From Epiperipatus broadwayi (taxonomy: Eukaryota; Onychophora; Udeonychophora; Euonychophora; Peripatidae): DNA of 64,000 nucleotides. The translations under genes were made by a program, and so were the position numbers. The stretch is from assembly GCA_028023455.1 (NCBI GenBank), contig JAQFVV010006545.1, forward strand, positions 64,001 to 128,000, given 5' to 3'. This document shows positions 39,772-51,300 of the stretch, piece after piece; position 1 is the stretch's first letter, and the number at the start of each line of letters is the position of its first letter. The notes beneath the pieces were generated by a model. The model saw only the letters and a program-made list of their open reading frames with translations. It ran no database searches and was not told the DNA's origin.

Positions 39772-40530
39772 AATCTACACTTTCTAAACATGTGTGACAT
39801 AACTTTGCCAACCGTTTTTATGCGTCCAGATTGGAATCTCAGTTTGGAATTGAACAACTGTCTGTGGGATGACTCTATTTCTGAAAGTCTTAGTAATATT
39901 GTTGATGTGGATGATATTGGCATGTTGTCCAGAGATTCCTCATTCTCTGTTTATGCATCTGATGAAGCCATGGAAGCTTCTAATCTTCTTAATGTATTGT
40001 ATTATTGTAAAAATTTCACAGAATTTCTTGTTGCCGCTTTACATTATCGTTCCATTGTTAATCCAGTACTATTTTTTTATGTCTTATCATCTGCTGTTAT
40101 TCACCGAAAAGATTGTAGAGGAATATCACCACCAAAACCATTTCATGTCTTTCCTGATCATTTTTTTTCTCAAAGAGCTCTACATAAAGTCAGAAACAGA
40201 TGGAGACGTAAACATAAACGGCAAACAAATAATTTTGAGGAAAGAAATGAATTGATTTATATAGAAGAAGATTTTACAGGGGATGACCGAGATTTAGAAC
40301 ATAAATTAACATACTTCAGAGAGGACATAGCGGCTAATTCTCATCATTGGCATTGGCATTTAATTTATCCCCACAGGTGGGTACCCAGTCCAGATAAGCC
40401 TAAAAAGAATAGGAAAGGTGAATTATTTTATTACATGCATGATCAAATAACGAAGCGATATGAAGCAGAAAGATTATCAAATGGATTGCAATCAGTCAAA
40501 CCGTTATTGGACTGGGATGAACAAATATCA
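39772..40530 (+). CDS. Exon of an arthropod hemocyanin/prophenoloxidase-type protein (N domain and copper A)
   Basis: An internal exon of 253 codons. It starts after the acceptor TTGTTTCAG and ends at a GTAAGT donor, phase 0 at both ends. Residues about 40-130 match hemocyanin domain [15 protein letters not shown], then [21 protein letters not shown], then FHVFPDHFF. Next come a basic linker ([10 protein letters not shown]) and the start of the copper domain: [16 protein letters not shown] followed by [10 protein letters not shown]. The second and last His of that motif, with the His of FYYMHDQ about 27 residues later, are the three copper-A ligands, and all are present. RKGELFYY and AERLSNGL are also conserved. 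Such proteins carry oxygen or oxidise phenols in haemolymph. Copper-B and the Ig-like domain must lie on further exons, not found here. Hemocyanin, prophenoloxidase and copper-binding relatives cannot be separated from this part; hexamerins usually lack these His. Confidence 0.93.
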
Positions 40531-40554
40531 GTAAGTTATATATATCCTCCAATA

Positions 40555-40555
<1 letters not shown>

Positions 40556-40631
<76 letters not shown>

Positions 40632-40632
40632 C

Positions 40633-40663
<31 letters not shown>

Positions 40664-40727
40664 CATCCATCCATCCATCCATCCATCCATCCATCCATCC
40701 ATCCATCTATCCATCTATCATCCATCC

Positions 40728-40825
<98 letters not shown>

Positions 40826-40826
40826 T
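40556..40826 (+). repeat. (TATC)n/(CATC)n microsatellite at the start of the intron
   Basis: A 270-bp array of ATCT units with an internal ATCC block starts about 25 bp after the donor of the hemocyanin-type exon. Reading through the donor would add a spurious YLSI/HPSI repeat tail; the consensus GTAAGT argues this is intron. Confidence 0.95.
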
Positions 40827-41432
40827 AATTTTTTTTAATACTAGTAACTTTTATTATCATGATATTCATAAACAATTTCAAGAAGAAAACAATGTGTTTT
40901 CTTAAATTGTAATGAAAACTCTATCTTTGTCTAGGATAGTTGTTCTTATTATCTACGCTTTGGTAAAACATTTAGTTTCATTTTTATTTATGTGCCTGTG
41001 TGAGAGAGAATTTTTATATAAAAATATTATATAACTGCAATTATATTATTATCATACTTATAGAATTTATTAATATATATATAAATCAAGAATTTACACT
41101 ATAATTATTAGAACATTTATTTGCCATTTTTAAAATTTGAAGGTCAAATATACTAGTGTCTTTGATACACGTCTAAGGATCAACTATAACAATTTCTATA
41201 ATAGTTAGCCAAAAATTACATTCATTATCTATAGAATTATTAATTTGTAAACAAATATCAAGCTATTTTTAACTAGAAAATAATTTTTAACACACAAAAA
41301 AAATTACTGACAGCATTGAATTATTATTGTAATTAAATTAATTTCTGCTAAATATTTAATGTTAATATATGTTATTGTAAGTTAATGTTTGAGAATAAAT
41401 ACTTACTAAAAATATATAGTAATAAAGTTGTA
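40827..41432. other. AT-rich intronic stretch
   Basis: No next exon, coding motif or element was recognised. Confidence 0.4.
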
Positions 41433-41456
41433 TAATATATATATATATATATTTAT

Positions 41457-41504
<48 letters not shown>

Positions 41505-41512
41505 ATAAATAC
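41433..41512. repeat. Palindromic (AT)n tract
   Basis: AT runs around TTTATTGATA, with ATCAATAAAT closing the tract, so it can fold on itself. Confidence 0.9.
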
Positions 41513-41854
41513 AAAATATATTGTATTCTACTTTGAAAATGTGTAATTTGTTAGTCATATTCATAAAATAGTAATTATATGCATAACGTAAAGAAGAGTA
41601 TACATAAAAAAATAAATATTTAGATAGAAAAATAGATATCTGTATAGTTGGATATATGATTTCATAAAGTGGCAGAAATGTAATCAAATCAATTGATAAG
41701 TAGATAGATAGATGAATTTATTATAGATATACAAATAGATAGAAACAGAAAGATTCGTAGATACATATATAAAAAAAAATGAATAAAAATATATACCCAA
41801 CTTTCCATTTCTTCTTTTTCTTTTTAAATTATAGCTCCAAGATAATAAATGTAT

Positions 41855-42775
41855 AATATATATACATTCTTCCTTTTTCTTTTTAATACTTGTTTATTCA
41901 ATATTTTACTATAATTTTATTTTTACATCATAACAACGTTTCAACTACATTCTGTAGTGATTATCAAGTTTCCTTAAACAAATAATAATAATAATAATAA
42001 TAAAAAAAACCATAAAAATAATAAAAAATTAAATAAAATATTAATACATCACAAATATATATATATAATATTCAAATAAACCACAATATTATTACATCTA
42101 CAAATACCTTTAATATTCTCCTTATATAATTTTATTATTTATGACTTATATAGGAACAAGTAAGAATAAATTAAGGACAAGATAAAGGCAGCATTTATAT
42201 GATAAAAATCTGCTATATATATTCATAAAAAGGAATTTAAACATGCATCTTTTGATATAAGGCCATTAGAATGTGTTAAAAAATTTAAAGAGAGAATAAA
42301 AAAAAAGGAAGCATATATTGATCAGTATAAACCAGCATTAATATATGTTGTTAATAAATAAAGATAAAAAAATACGATAATATAGGAATGAAAAGGTATT
42401 AAAAGGAATGTTAATGGGTAAAGATTTAGAGAATAGATAATAAAATTATATAAGAAGGATATTAAAGGTATTTTAAAAGAAATAATTGAATATAAAGGAA
42501 GAGGTAAATAATTATATTTGTAGATGCAATAATATTGTGGTTTATTTGAATATTATATATATTTGTGATGTATTAATATTTCATTTAATTTTGTTATTAT
42601 TTTTATGGTTTTTATTTTTTTTTATTTTTTTTTTATATTTTTATTATTTTTTGTTTAAAGAAACTTGATAATGACTACAGAATGTAGTTGAAACATTGTT
42701 ATAATGGAAAAATAAAATTATAGTAAAATATTAAATAAACAAGTTTTAAAAAGAAAAAGGAAGAATCTATATATA
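41855..42775. mobile_element. Inverted pair of PLE 3' ends with GIY-YIG remnant
   Basis: Arms 41855-42115 and 42515-42775 are reverse complements with many small changes. The spacer encodes on the plus strand (about 42230-42360) EFKHASFDIRPLE, a KERIKKKEAYI helix and YKPAL, the C-terminal pattern of a GIY-YIG nuclease as in PLEs. In both arms, downstream of that domain, lies GACTACAGAATGTAGT followed by TGAAAC (about 42672-42694 plus; 41940-41963 minus). This is a strong hairpin plus GAAAC box that looks like a relic of the hammerhead-type motif of PLE 3' regions. The first core box (TTGATAATGA) is not a functional hammerhead box. Confidence 0.65.
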
Positions 42776-43110
42776 TATATTTATAAAAAAATGAATATAT
42801 AAATATGGATAAATAAATAGATGGAAGGATGAAAAAAGTCATAAGAGATATAGTTATTGATAGAAACTGAAATATAAATAAATAGACAGATAAATCATTG
42901 AAATAGATAGTTAAATAGGTATATAGATAGTATGACTGATTGATATTATAGATAGATAATAAAGATGTAGACAGATAGATGGATAAATAAATAGACAGAT
43001 AAATAGATGGATAAACAGATAGATACACAACAACAGATAAATTGATAGATAGATAAGTAGATAGATAGTTAAATAGATAGATAGCTAAATGGATTGATCA
43101 ACTTTCAGAT
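42776..43110. repeat. Degenerate GATA-type repeat
   Basis: GATA/AATA words (TATC on the other strand) in decayed tandem order. The minus-strand frame of repeated YLSI residues at 42699-43028 is a by-product. Confidence 0.8.
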
Positions 43111-43179
43111 GAAATGGTTCGTCCATTATCATCTCATACCAATGACTTGAGATTCCAGTGCCTTTCAGTAATTACATTT

Positions 43180-43960
43180 TACTCAAGATAGCTCAAATAT
43201 CTGGCACAATGCCAACTCTATTATCGATTTATCATTGGTCAAACACTTATTTGGAATGTAAAATTAAATAAATAATCTTAAATCTTGTTTCTTAACCAAT
43301 GGCTAATTAATTGACCTATTCTCTAGTTTTCCAGTATTCTTCATTACATGCTGCTACCAGTAATTCATTGAGATTCTTAATATAATTCCTTTTATTATAC
43401 AGTCAATATCAATCTACTTCAGGATAAAATTTCTTCATATTAAAACATGTTTTTCAATTCATAGCACCTTTTCTAAATCATAATTGAGAAAATATTTTAA
43501 TCTTTTATGTACTAATTCACTTCAGTTGTTTCCATTTTTTGTACTCTCTTACACTGCAATTATTCATCTATTATTATTTTTTATAATAACATTCCATTCT
43601 CTTAATTCTTTCATTGATATAACTAACATTTTCTTGATTTCACTTGTGTATGTTATGATTTTACATTATTAATTTCATGTTACATCTTTCTACACTTTGT
43701 TGTGTAGAACTGCTAGAGCTTAATAGTATTTTTCTATTAGTATTCAAGTCTCAGAATCATAAGATAGCATTAGTATATATATATATGTTGAAAAACCCTT
43801 TTTCAAGTCTCAGAATCATAAGATAGCATTAGTATATATATATATGTTGAAAAACCCTTTTTCAAGCCCATAAGCATATTTTTCTTTATTGTTGTTTCAA
43901 GCTTAATTTTATCATTGATTTTATTTATTATGATTCTATCTCCATTAATATTCTGAGAAA
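43180..43960 (-). pseudogene. Decayed RTE-like LINE fragment
   Basis: On the minus strand, broken frames give INDKIKL near 43900, a LKKGFS segment, then SYDSET and, near 43690, a QQSVER-like piece. These are the same landmarks as in the fragment at 32225-32745 (INDRIKL, LKRKVF, TYGSEIW, TQRSMER). A 59-bp tandem duplication (43745-43862) interrupts it. Very decayed; assigned by order of motifs. Confidence 0.55.
43745..43862. repeat. 59-bp perfect tandem duplication
   Basis: Two copies (43745-43803 and 43804-43862) are identical or nearly so, including an internal AT run. They lie in an otherwise decayed LINE, so the duplication is recent relative to the LINE. Confidence 0.95.
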
Positions 43961-44201
43961 AGTTTTTATTATTATTAATTTCTAGTTAATGATTGTGAAT
44001 GTTTAATTAAAAAATAGTTTTAATTAAAAAAATAATTAACATTATTTTAAAAGTAGTTACCATTTATTTTTCACCTTACATACTTGATTTAATAAGATTG
44101 TGGGTCTGAGATTTATTGAAGCTCTCTCTTTGTTTGTTGTTTTTTTTTTCAAAACTAATCACATCATCCAGATTATTTAAATAATCATACATTTATTTTT
44201 A

Positions 44202-44372
44202 AACCACTAAACATCACATGATCACCTTCTCTATACTAGCACATAATTGTTATAAACAAAGGCAAAACTCTCCATACAGTAGTGCCACCCTGTGCCAAAC
44301 AAGCCTTCTGGCATCCATTGATTACTCTGTTTGGCACAGGGTGGCACTACTGTATGGAGAGTTTTGCCTTCA
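44202..44372. mobile_element. Short foldback member of the hammerhead element family, 13-bp TSD
   Basis: A 171-bp insertion bounded by the exact 13-bp repeat ACATTTATTTTTA (44189-44201 and 44373-44385). It has the end of a unit in inverted form. Arms with GGCAAAACTCTCCATACAG and its complement lie around a 30-bp centre, and the ends correspond to those of the larger elements. The hammerhead region is absent. A short open frame across it (44218-44406) is incidental. Confidence 0.8.
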
Positions 44373-44730
44373 ACATTTATTTTTATTTACTCAATATTTT
44401 ATTTAATCCACAAAATACATTCTATAAAACTGTGATAAAAGACTTTTGAGAGAATTAGTCACCTGGTTTACCACTCATTACCAATGTTAATATTATTATT
44501 GTGATCATGTAGTCTGATTACTATTGTTGTATTTTGATATTAATGTTCTTTAAAATTTGGCACTATCTTATTGTACATTTTAATTTCACAAACCTTTAAT
44601 CTATGCAAATACAATATAAAGAAAACATGTTTACAAATCTATAAATAACTTTTATTTTTTATTGTTTTATTTTCAGTTTGTTGTTCAGATAAATTTGATT
44701 CTAAATGTTTCTATAGACAAATTACTATGA

Positions 44731-44744
44731 AGATGATGATGATG

Positions 44745-44826
<82 letters not shown>

Positions 44827-44835
44827 CAACAACAA
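44731..44835. repeat. (GAT)n/(AAT)n/(AAC)n microsatellite
   Basis: Trinucleotide array of about 100 bp, mainly AAT. It lies about 60 bp before the hammerhead element insertion. Confidence 0.95.
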
Positions 44836-45039
44836 ATGAATGAGAGATCATTAATTTCCAATATCTTTTCTTTTTTGAAATATTAATTTTATTATTACAT
44901 GATCACATTTCCTATACTAGCACATTAATTGTTGATAAACAGAGCAAAACTCTCCATACAGTATTGCCACCTGTGCTAAACAGAGTAATCAATGGATGCC
45001 AGAAGGCTTGTGCATAAAATCTCTATCCAATGCCTACTC

Positions 45040-45098
45040 ATCCAATATCCCCAGACTAGTTTCTGGCTTGTGGCCTTCATCAGTGAGGAGCTTTGGAT
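45040..45098 (-). ncRNA. Type I hammerhead ribozyme motif, intact core
   Basis: Minus-strand reading has CTGATGA, stem II GGC/GCC, GAAAC, the short AC/GT stem III, cleavage-site C and both stem I helices, identical in plan to 46367-46425. Confidence 0.87.
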
Positions 45099-45456
45099 CT
45101 GAGAGCACTGCATCTAGATCTTAGGATCTAATGCAACCCTCTAGCAACCACCTTTTATCTCTACTTAACTACTAAACTATGAGAATGAAATTGAAAACAC
45201 AAAAAATATTTTCAATCTAAGCTCAATAGCTTATATAGTCATACGGTGGCTATGGTTGTAAAAGAGCCAAAGACACCAAAATGTATGGGTGCTGAACTGA
45301 GTTCAGACCCATATGACTATATAAGCTATTGAGCTTAGATTGAAAATATTTTTTGTGTTTTCAATTTCATTCTCATAGTTTAGTAGTTAAGTAGAGATAA
45401 AAGGTGGTTGCTAGAGGGTTGCATTAGATCCTAAGATCTAGATGCAGTGCTCTCAG

Positions 45457-45514
45457 ATCCAAAGCTCTCACTGACGAAGGCCACAAGCCAGAAACTAGTC
45501 TGGGGATATTAGAT
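45457..45514 (+). ncRNA. Hammerhead ribozyme motif with damaged stem I
   Basis: The core is intact (CTGACGA, GAAAC). One nucleotide is missing from the 5' strand of the inner stem I helix, and the outer helix has TTAGAT instead of TTGGAT, so folding should be weaker. Confidence 0.75.
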
Positions 45515-45910
45515 GAGTAGGCATTGGATAGGGATTTTATGCATAAGCCTTCTGGCATCCATTGATTACTCTGTTTAGCACAGTGGCAATACTGTATGGA
45601 GAGTTTTGCTCTGTTTATCAACAATTAATGTGCTAGTATAGGAAATGTGATCATGTGATGCTTAATGGTTTAACACCAATCCTGCTTAATAGGATAGTGG
45701 TGGCTATGGTTGTAAAAGAGCCAAAGACACCAAAATGTATGGGTGCTGAACTGAGTTCAGACCCATATGACTATATAAGCTATTGAGCTTAGATTGAAAA
45801 TATTTTTTGTGTTTTCAATTTCATTCTCATAGTTTAGTAGTTAAGTAGAGATAAAAGGTGGTTGCTAGAGGGTTGCATTAGATCCTAAGATCTAGATGCA
45901 GTGCTCTCAG

Positions 45911-45969
45911 ATCCAAAGCTCCTCACTGACGAAGGCCACAAGCCAGAAACTAGTCTGGGGATATTGGAT
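45911..45969 (+). ncRNA. Type I hammerhead ribozyme motif
   Basis: Box CTGACGA, all stems as in 46367-46425. The hammerhead start lies 456 bp before the next one. Confidence 0.86.
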
Positions 45970-46366
45970 GAGTAGGCATTAGATAGGGATTTTATGCACA
46001 AGCCTTCTGGCATCCATTGATTACTCTGTTTAGCACAGGTGGCAATACTGTATGGAGAGTTTTGCTCTGTTTATCAACAATTAATGTGCTAGTATAGGAA
46101 ATGTGATCATGTGATGCTTAATGGTTTAACACCAATCCTGCTTAATAGGATAGTGGTGGCTATGGTTGTAAAAGAGCAAAAGATACCAAAATGTATGGGT
46201 GCTGAACTGAGTTCAGACCCATATGACTATATAAGCTATTAAGCTTAGATTGAAAATATTTTTTGTGTTTTCAATTTCATTCTCATAGTTTAGTAGTTAA
46301 GTAGAGATAAAAGGTGGTTGCTAGAGGGTTGCATTAGATCCTAAGATCTAGATTCAGTGCTCTCAG

Positions 46367-46425
46367 ATCCAAAGCTCCTCACTGATGAAGGCCACAAGCC
46401 AGAAACTAGTCTGGGGATATTGGAT
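46367..46425 (+). ncRNA. Type I hammerhead ribozyme motif, consensus core
   Basis: In order: outer stem I ATCCAA; bulge AGC; inner stem I TCCTCA; core CTGATGA; stem II AGGC-CACA-AGCCA (three G/C pairs beside an A/A mismatch); core GAAA; stem III C-TA-G closed by A/T; cleavage-site C at 46411; inner stem I TGGGGA; TA; outer stem I TTGGAT. The internal loop of stem I faces the loop of stem II, as in natural fast hammerheads. This is the best copy with 45040-45098. Confidence 0.9.
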
Positions 46426-46534
46426 GAGTAGGCATTGGATAGGGATTTTATGCACAAGCCTTCTGGCATCCATTGATTACTCTGTTTAGCACAGGTGGCA
46501 ATACTGTATGGAGAGTTTTGCAATTTTATTATTA

Positions 46535-48382
46535 TTGCTTTTTTCATCTGAAAAGGTTTTCTAACATGGTTTTTATTCTTTATTGTTTTTTTTTCTTCAA
46601 ATATTTACTATAGATTTATCAATTTCAGAAACTTTTATGTTATTGCTAAATCTAATTGGATGTTTGTCTTGGCGTTTCAAGTTATGTTTCAAATTACTAG
46701 GATTATTTTTTTGTTACATTTATTACGATATCATCATGTATTCCGTCATAATTTCTACATTTTACTGAAATAACTTCCTTCCGCTAGTAAATGATCATTT
46801 TAAATTTTATCTTCTAATATTTACTGTTTTTGTAGCCTATTATTTTTTTTATATAGTATCATTAATAATTTTCTTATCATTTTAGAGAATTTTCATTATT
46901 CACTTTTTCTAAATGAATCTTTAAAATTATTTTTCCATTTATTCAATGTGCACACATTGATTTATTTTAATATAAAATGTACTGATTCATTAATTCTTTT
47001 ATCTTTCAGTTATTTATGTAGATGTCTAAATAGAGTACGTTTTTCTTATTGATTTTCGATAAGTCTGAATAATTTTTAAAATTACGTTAGTATTTAAAAT
47101 GGTTTGCATGTTTTAGTTAAAATAATATTGAAGTATTTCTGATGATTAAGAAAATCTACCTCAACATCTTACTAAGCAATAATGTTCAGCAATTATTTGA
47201 ATCTTATGAGTTTGTAATTGTACCTTTTTTGTTATTCAAAATATAATTATCATCTTTTATTTAGACATTTCTATCTCATTTTCTTGGTGAATATTCTTCA
47301 GAAAAGATATTAAAATATACAGTTATTTGTTTTTTGATAATTTTACATAAGCATGTTCTCTTTTACTTTGGTTTTCCACATGCAAATTTAAGTATACCAT
47401 TTTAATCTTTAAAACAAATTCTGTTTCTAACAGTATAATATCTCATAATCAAATTGAAATTTTATTTAGTCTGTTTCAATTCTTTTTATGAATGTTTACA
47501 CAGTAAATCTGATTATATATACACATATATAAATAATATATATTGTAATGGATTGAAATATACATATAAAGAAAGGTCTTAACAATTTAAATACATCCAA
47601 TCGTTGGGAAAGCCAAATGTAATGGATAGTATGATCTAAATGAAGAAAGATAAAATTGTCCCAATCAGTGGGTGGCAAATGTAATGGATTATATTTATAC
47701 AGATTGTGGTGAATCTAAGTATTCATGCCTAGCATGTTGCATGCCAAATGTATTGGATATTGTTTATCCCAATTATATTTAGATAAATTGCTTATCTGCC
47801 CTTCCAACTAGCTATATATGAAATAAATCAAAATCATACAGAGCAATAATAAGACCTATCATTATAATTTATTTTCAGGGTTAATTTGACTAACTAACAA
47901 AATATATATTAGAGACAAAGGAAATTTTATTGAATTCAATATACACATAAAATAAATAAACTTATGTATATCTAAATATATCAACTAACATTGACTTGTA
48001 TAAGGGACTTCAAAACTAAATAATCACTAAACTATGAAATTATTATCCATTACATTATGAATTTACTAAACTTTACAATGAGTCTGACACTGAAAAGTAA
48101 GAATAAAATATTAATACATTTCCAAATAAAATACAAAGTCATTGCTTATAGAACAAAGGGTACATACTTTATTTCTAAATTATGGTTTGATTTTTAAATA
48201 GTATTTGTGTATCAAATATTTTTTAAAAAATATAAACCAAATATAAAAACAAAAAATAATATTATATACTTGCATTAAGTATCTATTACCCAAGCAAACA
48301 TATATTTGTCCCCAAGAAATATAAATTAGTATAAATACAAACCAATATTTATTTTTCCAAATATTCAACTTTTAATATATAT
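46535..48382. other. AT-rich stretch with a degenerate minisatellite
   Basis: No gene was recognised. At 47535-47770 the phrase GCCAAATGTAATGGATA recurs with changes at about 47612, 47671 and 47740, a repeat of roughly 65 bp. Confidence 0.45.
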
Positions 48383-48386
48383 ATAT

Positions 48387-51300
48387 TCTAACCCAGTATT
48401 TTTTATTATTATTAGTTTATTTACTAATTTATTTTATTTATTTTATTTCTATAACCCAATATTTTTATTAGTTTAGTTTATTTGCACTTGTTGTTAAGGT
48501 AACCAAAATAAAGCAACATATCCATTAATTTTCCAATATGATTTAAAATACTTTTCATATAATACAATTGTACCTTCAATTCTCTTAAGCCATGCCACGA
48601 TTGTAATAACAACAATAATTGATCACTTATTAATTTAAAGAATAATTATAATAATATTAATCTCAGGGTTCTTTGTTTCATGTAAGGAAATGCTCGGCAG
48701 TATTGTGTTGTCGCCTATGACTGGCATTCTGGTCGGCTATAGGAAACATTTATTTTACTTAAATTCAATGTGTCTTCATCTCTCATATCAACTGCTATAT
48801 TATTTAAAGAGATGATAATTCTGTTCAGTAATGACGTATAATTTTGAATAACACAGCCCCCCCCCCCTTTTTTTTTTTTTAGAATCTCTATCAGAATAAT
48901 AAAAAGACAAGGGTGCTTTTTGTGTCCTTCCATCATCCATGACAACACAATAATATAACTAAGATTTATTACTTAGACAATTTAACTAAATGGGAATGGA
49001 ATAATGTGCAACCAAAGTTAATGGTTTGGGAATAAATTCATTTTTTTTTTTTTTATACAAAGGTGAATGTTTAGTCTTAAGTTTTCAACTCCATAAATAA
49101 TTATCATTAAACTAAAATATAATGACATATTCCGATCTGCTTAATTTTATTTATCTGGTATATTAAGTTTTTAAGAATTTAGAATGATTTCGGACTCAAG
49201 AAAAGGTTTTGCAAATATTGTGCAAAAACTTATATTTAGCATATAAAAACAAAAAAAATGAATCTACAACAAATTTTAACAAGACTATAATTTATTATTA
49301 TCACAAAAAAAAATATATGAACATTTATTCAATAATCCCATAGTAATACAAAAATATAAAATATAACTGACATTACTCTGTATACTCTTTTGGTTATGGA
49401 CTAGAGGTTACTACTTCTCCTGTATGCAATCATATGGATTGATTAACTAAAAGTACATTTCATTACCAATACATTGTTTATTAAATTTTGGTAACCTTGT
49501 AGAAGCTTTTATTCAAAATTATTGATTAACTATTTTTTTTTTTTAAATGATTAATCCCATCATATGCAATACGCAAAATATTAAATTTATTTCTAATACA
49601 TTTACTTTATTTATGGTCTTTAATGGGATAACCTATTCTAATTATAGGCCAGTTATCAGAAGTTACACTTACCATCTTACATTTAACTTAATGCTAACTT
49701 AAGTTATGATACAAATTTTATTCATACGTATAATTTTAAATATGATTATTATTTAATTACTAACCAGAATTAAACATTGCATTTGAATATTCCTTCAGTA
49801 AATAAGCATTTTAAATTACGCAATTTTAATTACTTTCTCCATTGATTTACTTGTCAAATACTAGCAATATTTAGCAGCACAATACAGATATCGATCCTAG
49901 TTACTAATGCACTATTTATACTAAAGTGGATCTTGAGGAACTAACACCTCCAATATAACCTTTATCTTGCCTGAACTTTCAAAATTAAGCACAATAATCA
50001 ACACCTTCCATGGTGGAGCTATCTTTATTTTCACATGAGGAATATGGAATAACCACGAAGGTCTGTAGAGTAATCTACTACATTAAAATATTTTGGTGGT
50101 TTCTTGCCTCTTACTTGGGCATACAATGAACACACACCAAATACAATCCTCTCCTGGGATTTAAATGAATGAAGCATACTAAATGCTAGATAAATTCTTG
50201 ATCGTCCTATCTATGAGAATCGATCACTTGGGCTATAAACATACCCGAACATTATATTTAAAATCTTCCTCTCATGGAAAACAAAGCTTTTGGGGAGATC
50301 ATTTTTCATCCCACAAAATAAATACATTATAATTATTACCTATGCGAATATTAAGCATATACCAATGCTATATCTGGGCAGGATAAGTAAATACACTGAT
50401 TATAATAAACTTATGTTACCGTGTATACTTTGATCAACATCTGAAATCAATGGACATCATAGAATAAAAGTATAATAATTTTAATTTTAATAAAGGAACA
50501 TTCAAAAATAGTTGGTAGCATACTATCTTAAACTAAATAAAGTGGATGTGTTATTTAAGAATAATTAGGAATAACTTCCTCAATTAATACAGTATAAATT
50601 CGTTTCAAAACTTTAACAAGAAATATTTTGTTATAGCATTTTTTTTTAGTTACTTCTGATAATTTTCAATATTTATTTTACCCCTTAAATATCTAAATAT
50701 TTTTCTTTTACATATCTAACATACAAAATTTCTACCTACAATTGTATGTAATAATTAAAACATATTTTATAGATTTTTTGCTTTCGTGTTAAATATCAAC
50801 TTAACCTATAATAATTATATTAAAACATACCTTTGTCATTACAAGGCTATTAAATATCACTTGACCATACAGACTTTAATCTATGTGATATATAAAAAAT
50901 ACATATCATTTATAACTTAGTTTTAAACAATCATTAATTAACAAGTGCATACTCTCTCATTAGAAAATGTTTTTCTGTTTAGCAATTGGTCCAGGTGAAA
51001 AGCTTTATCCAGTCGTATTTCATGAAGCAAGTTTAAAAACAATAAACGCATGGTATTATTTCCTTTAAATAAAAGTTTTCTCTTATTTTGTGCGTTTAAT
51101 AAATTAGGTAAAGAAAAATATAGCAGAATTGAAGATTAATTCTTACTTGAATTAAACTGCTACAATTTTGGGATCCAAGAAAAAAAATAGACTTCTAACA
51201 TAGACGAATATTTGACTATAGACGATAAACATACACAATATTTTTTTTTTGACGATACGTATACTTATTAGCTAGCTTACTTATGGATGAAAATGCACAA

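Larger units (their letters stand above)
44898..46521. mobile_element. Hammerhead-ribozyme tandem element (retrozyme-like), 13-bp TSD
   Basis: A 1.62-kb insertion flanked by the exact 13-bp repeat AATTTTATTATTA (44885-44897 and 46522-46534). It consists of one inverted unit (44898 to about 45245) followed by three direct units (about 45246-45660, 45661-46116, 46117-46521). The complete middle unit and the hammerhead spacing give a period of 454-456 bp. Each unit holds one hammerhead (45040-45098 minus; 45457-45514, 45911-45969, 46367-46425 plus). Cleavage at successive sites would release a 456-nt RNA. Open frames at 45424-45624 and 46341-46547 are shadows of the repeat. It is non-coding; reverse transcriptase must come from elsewhere. 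Confidence 0.88.

Noticed and set aside
45001-46500. CRISPR-like array
   Set aside because: Repeats are 456 bp and contiguous, with no spacers, in a eukaryotic genome.
48715-48948. 77-aa gene, with a second copy at 56351-56578
   Set aside because: Lies in the LTR, includes slippage-prone G/K runs from a homopolymer, and has no recognisable motif. Its duplication only reflects the two LTRs.
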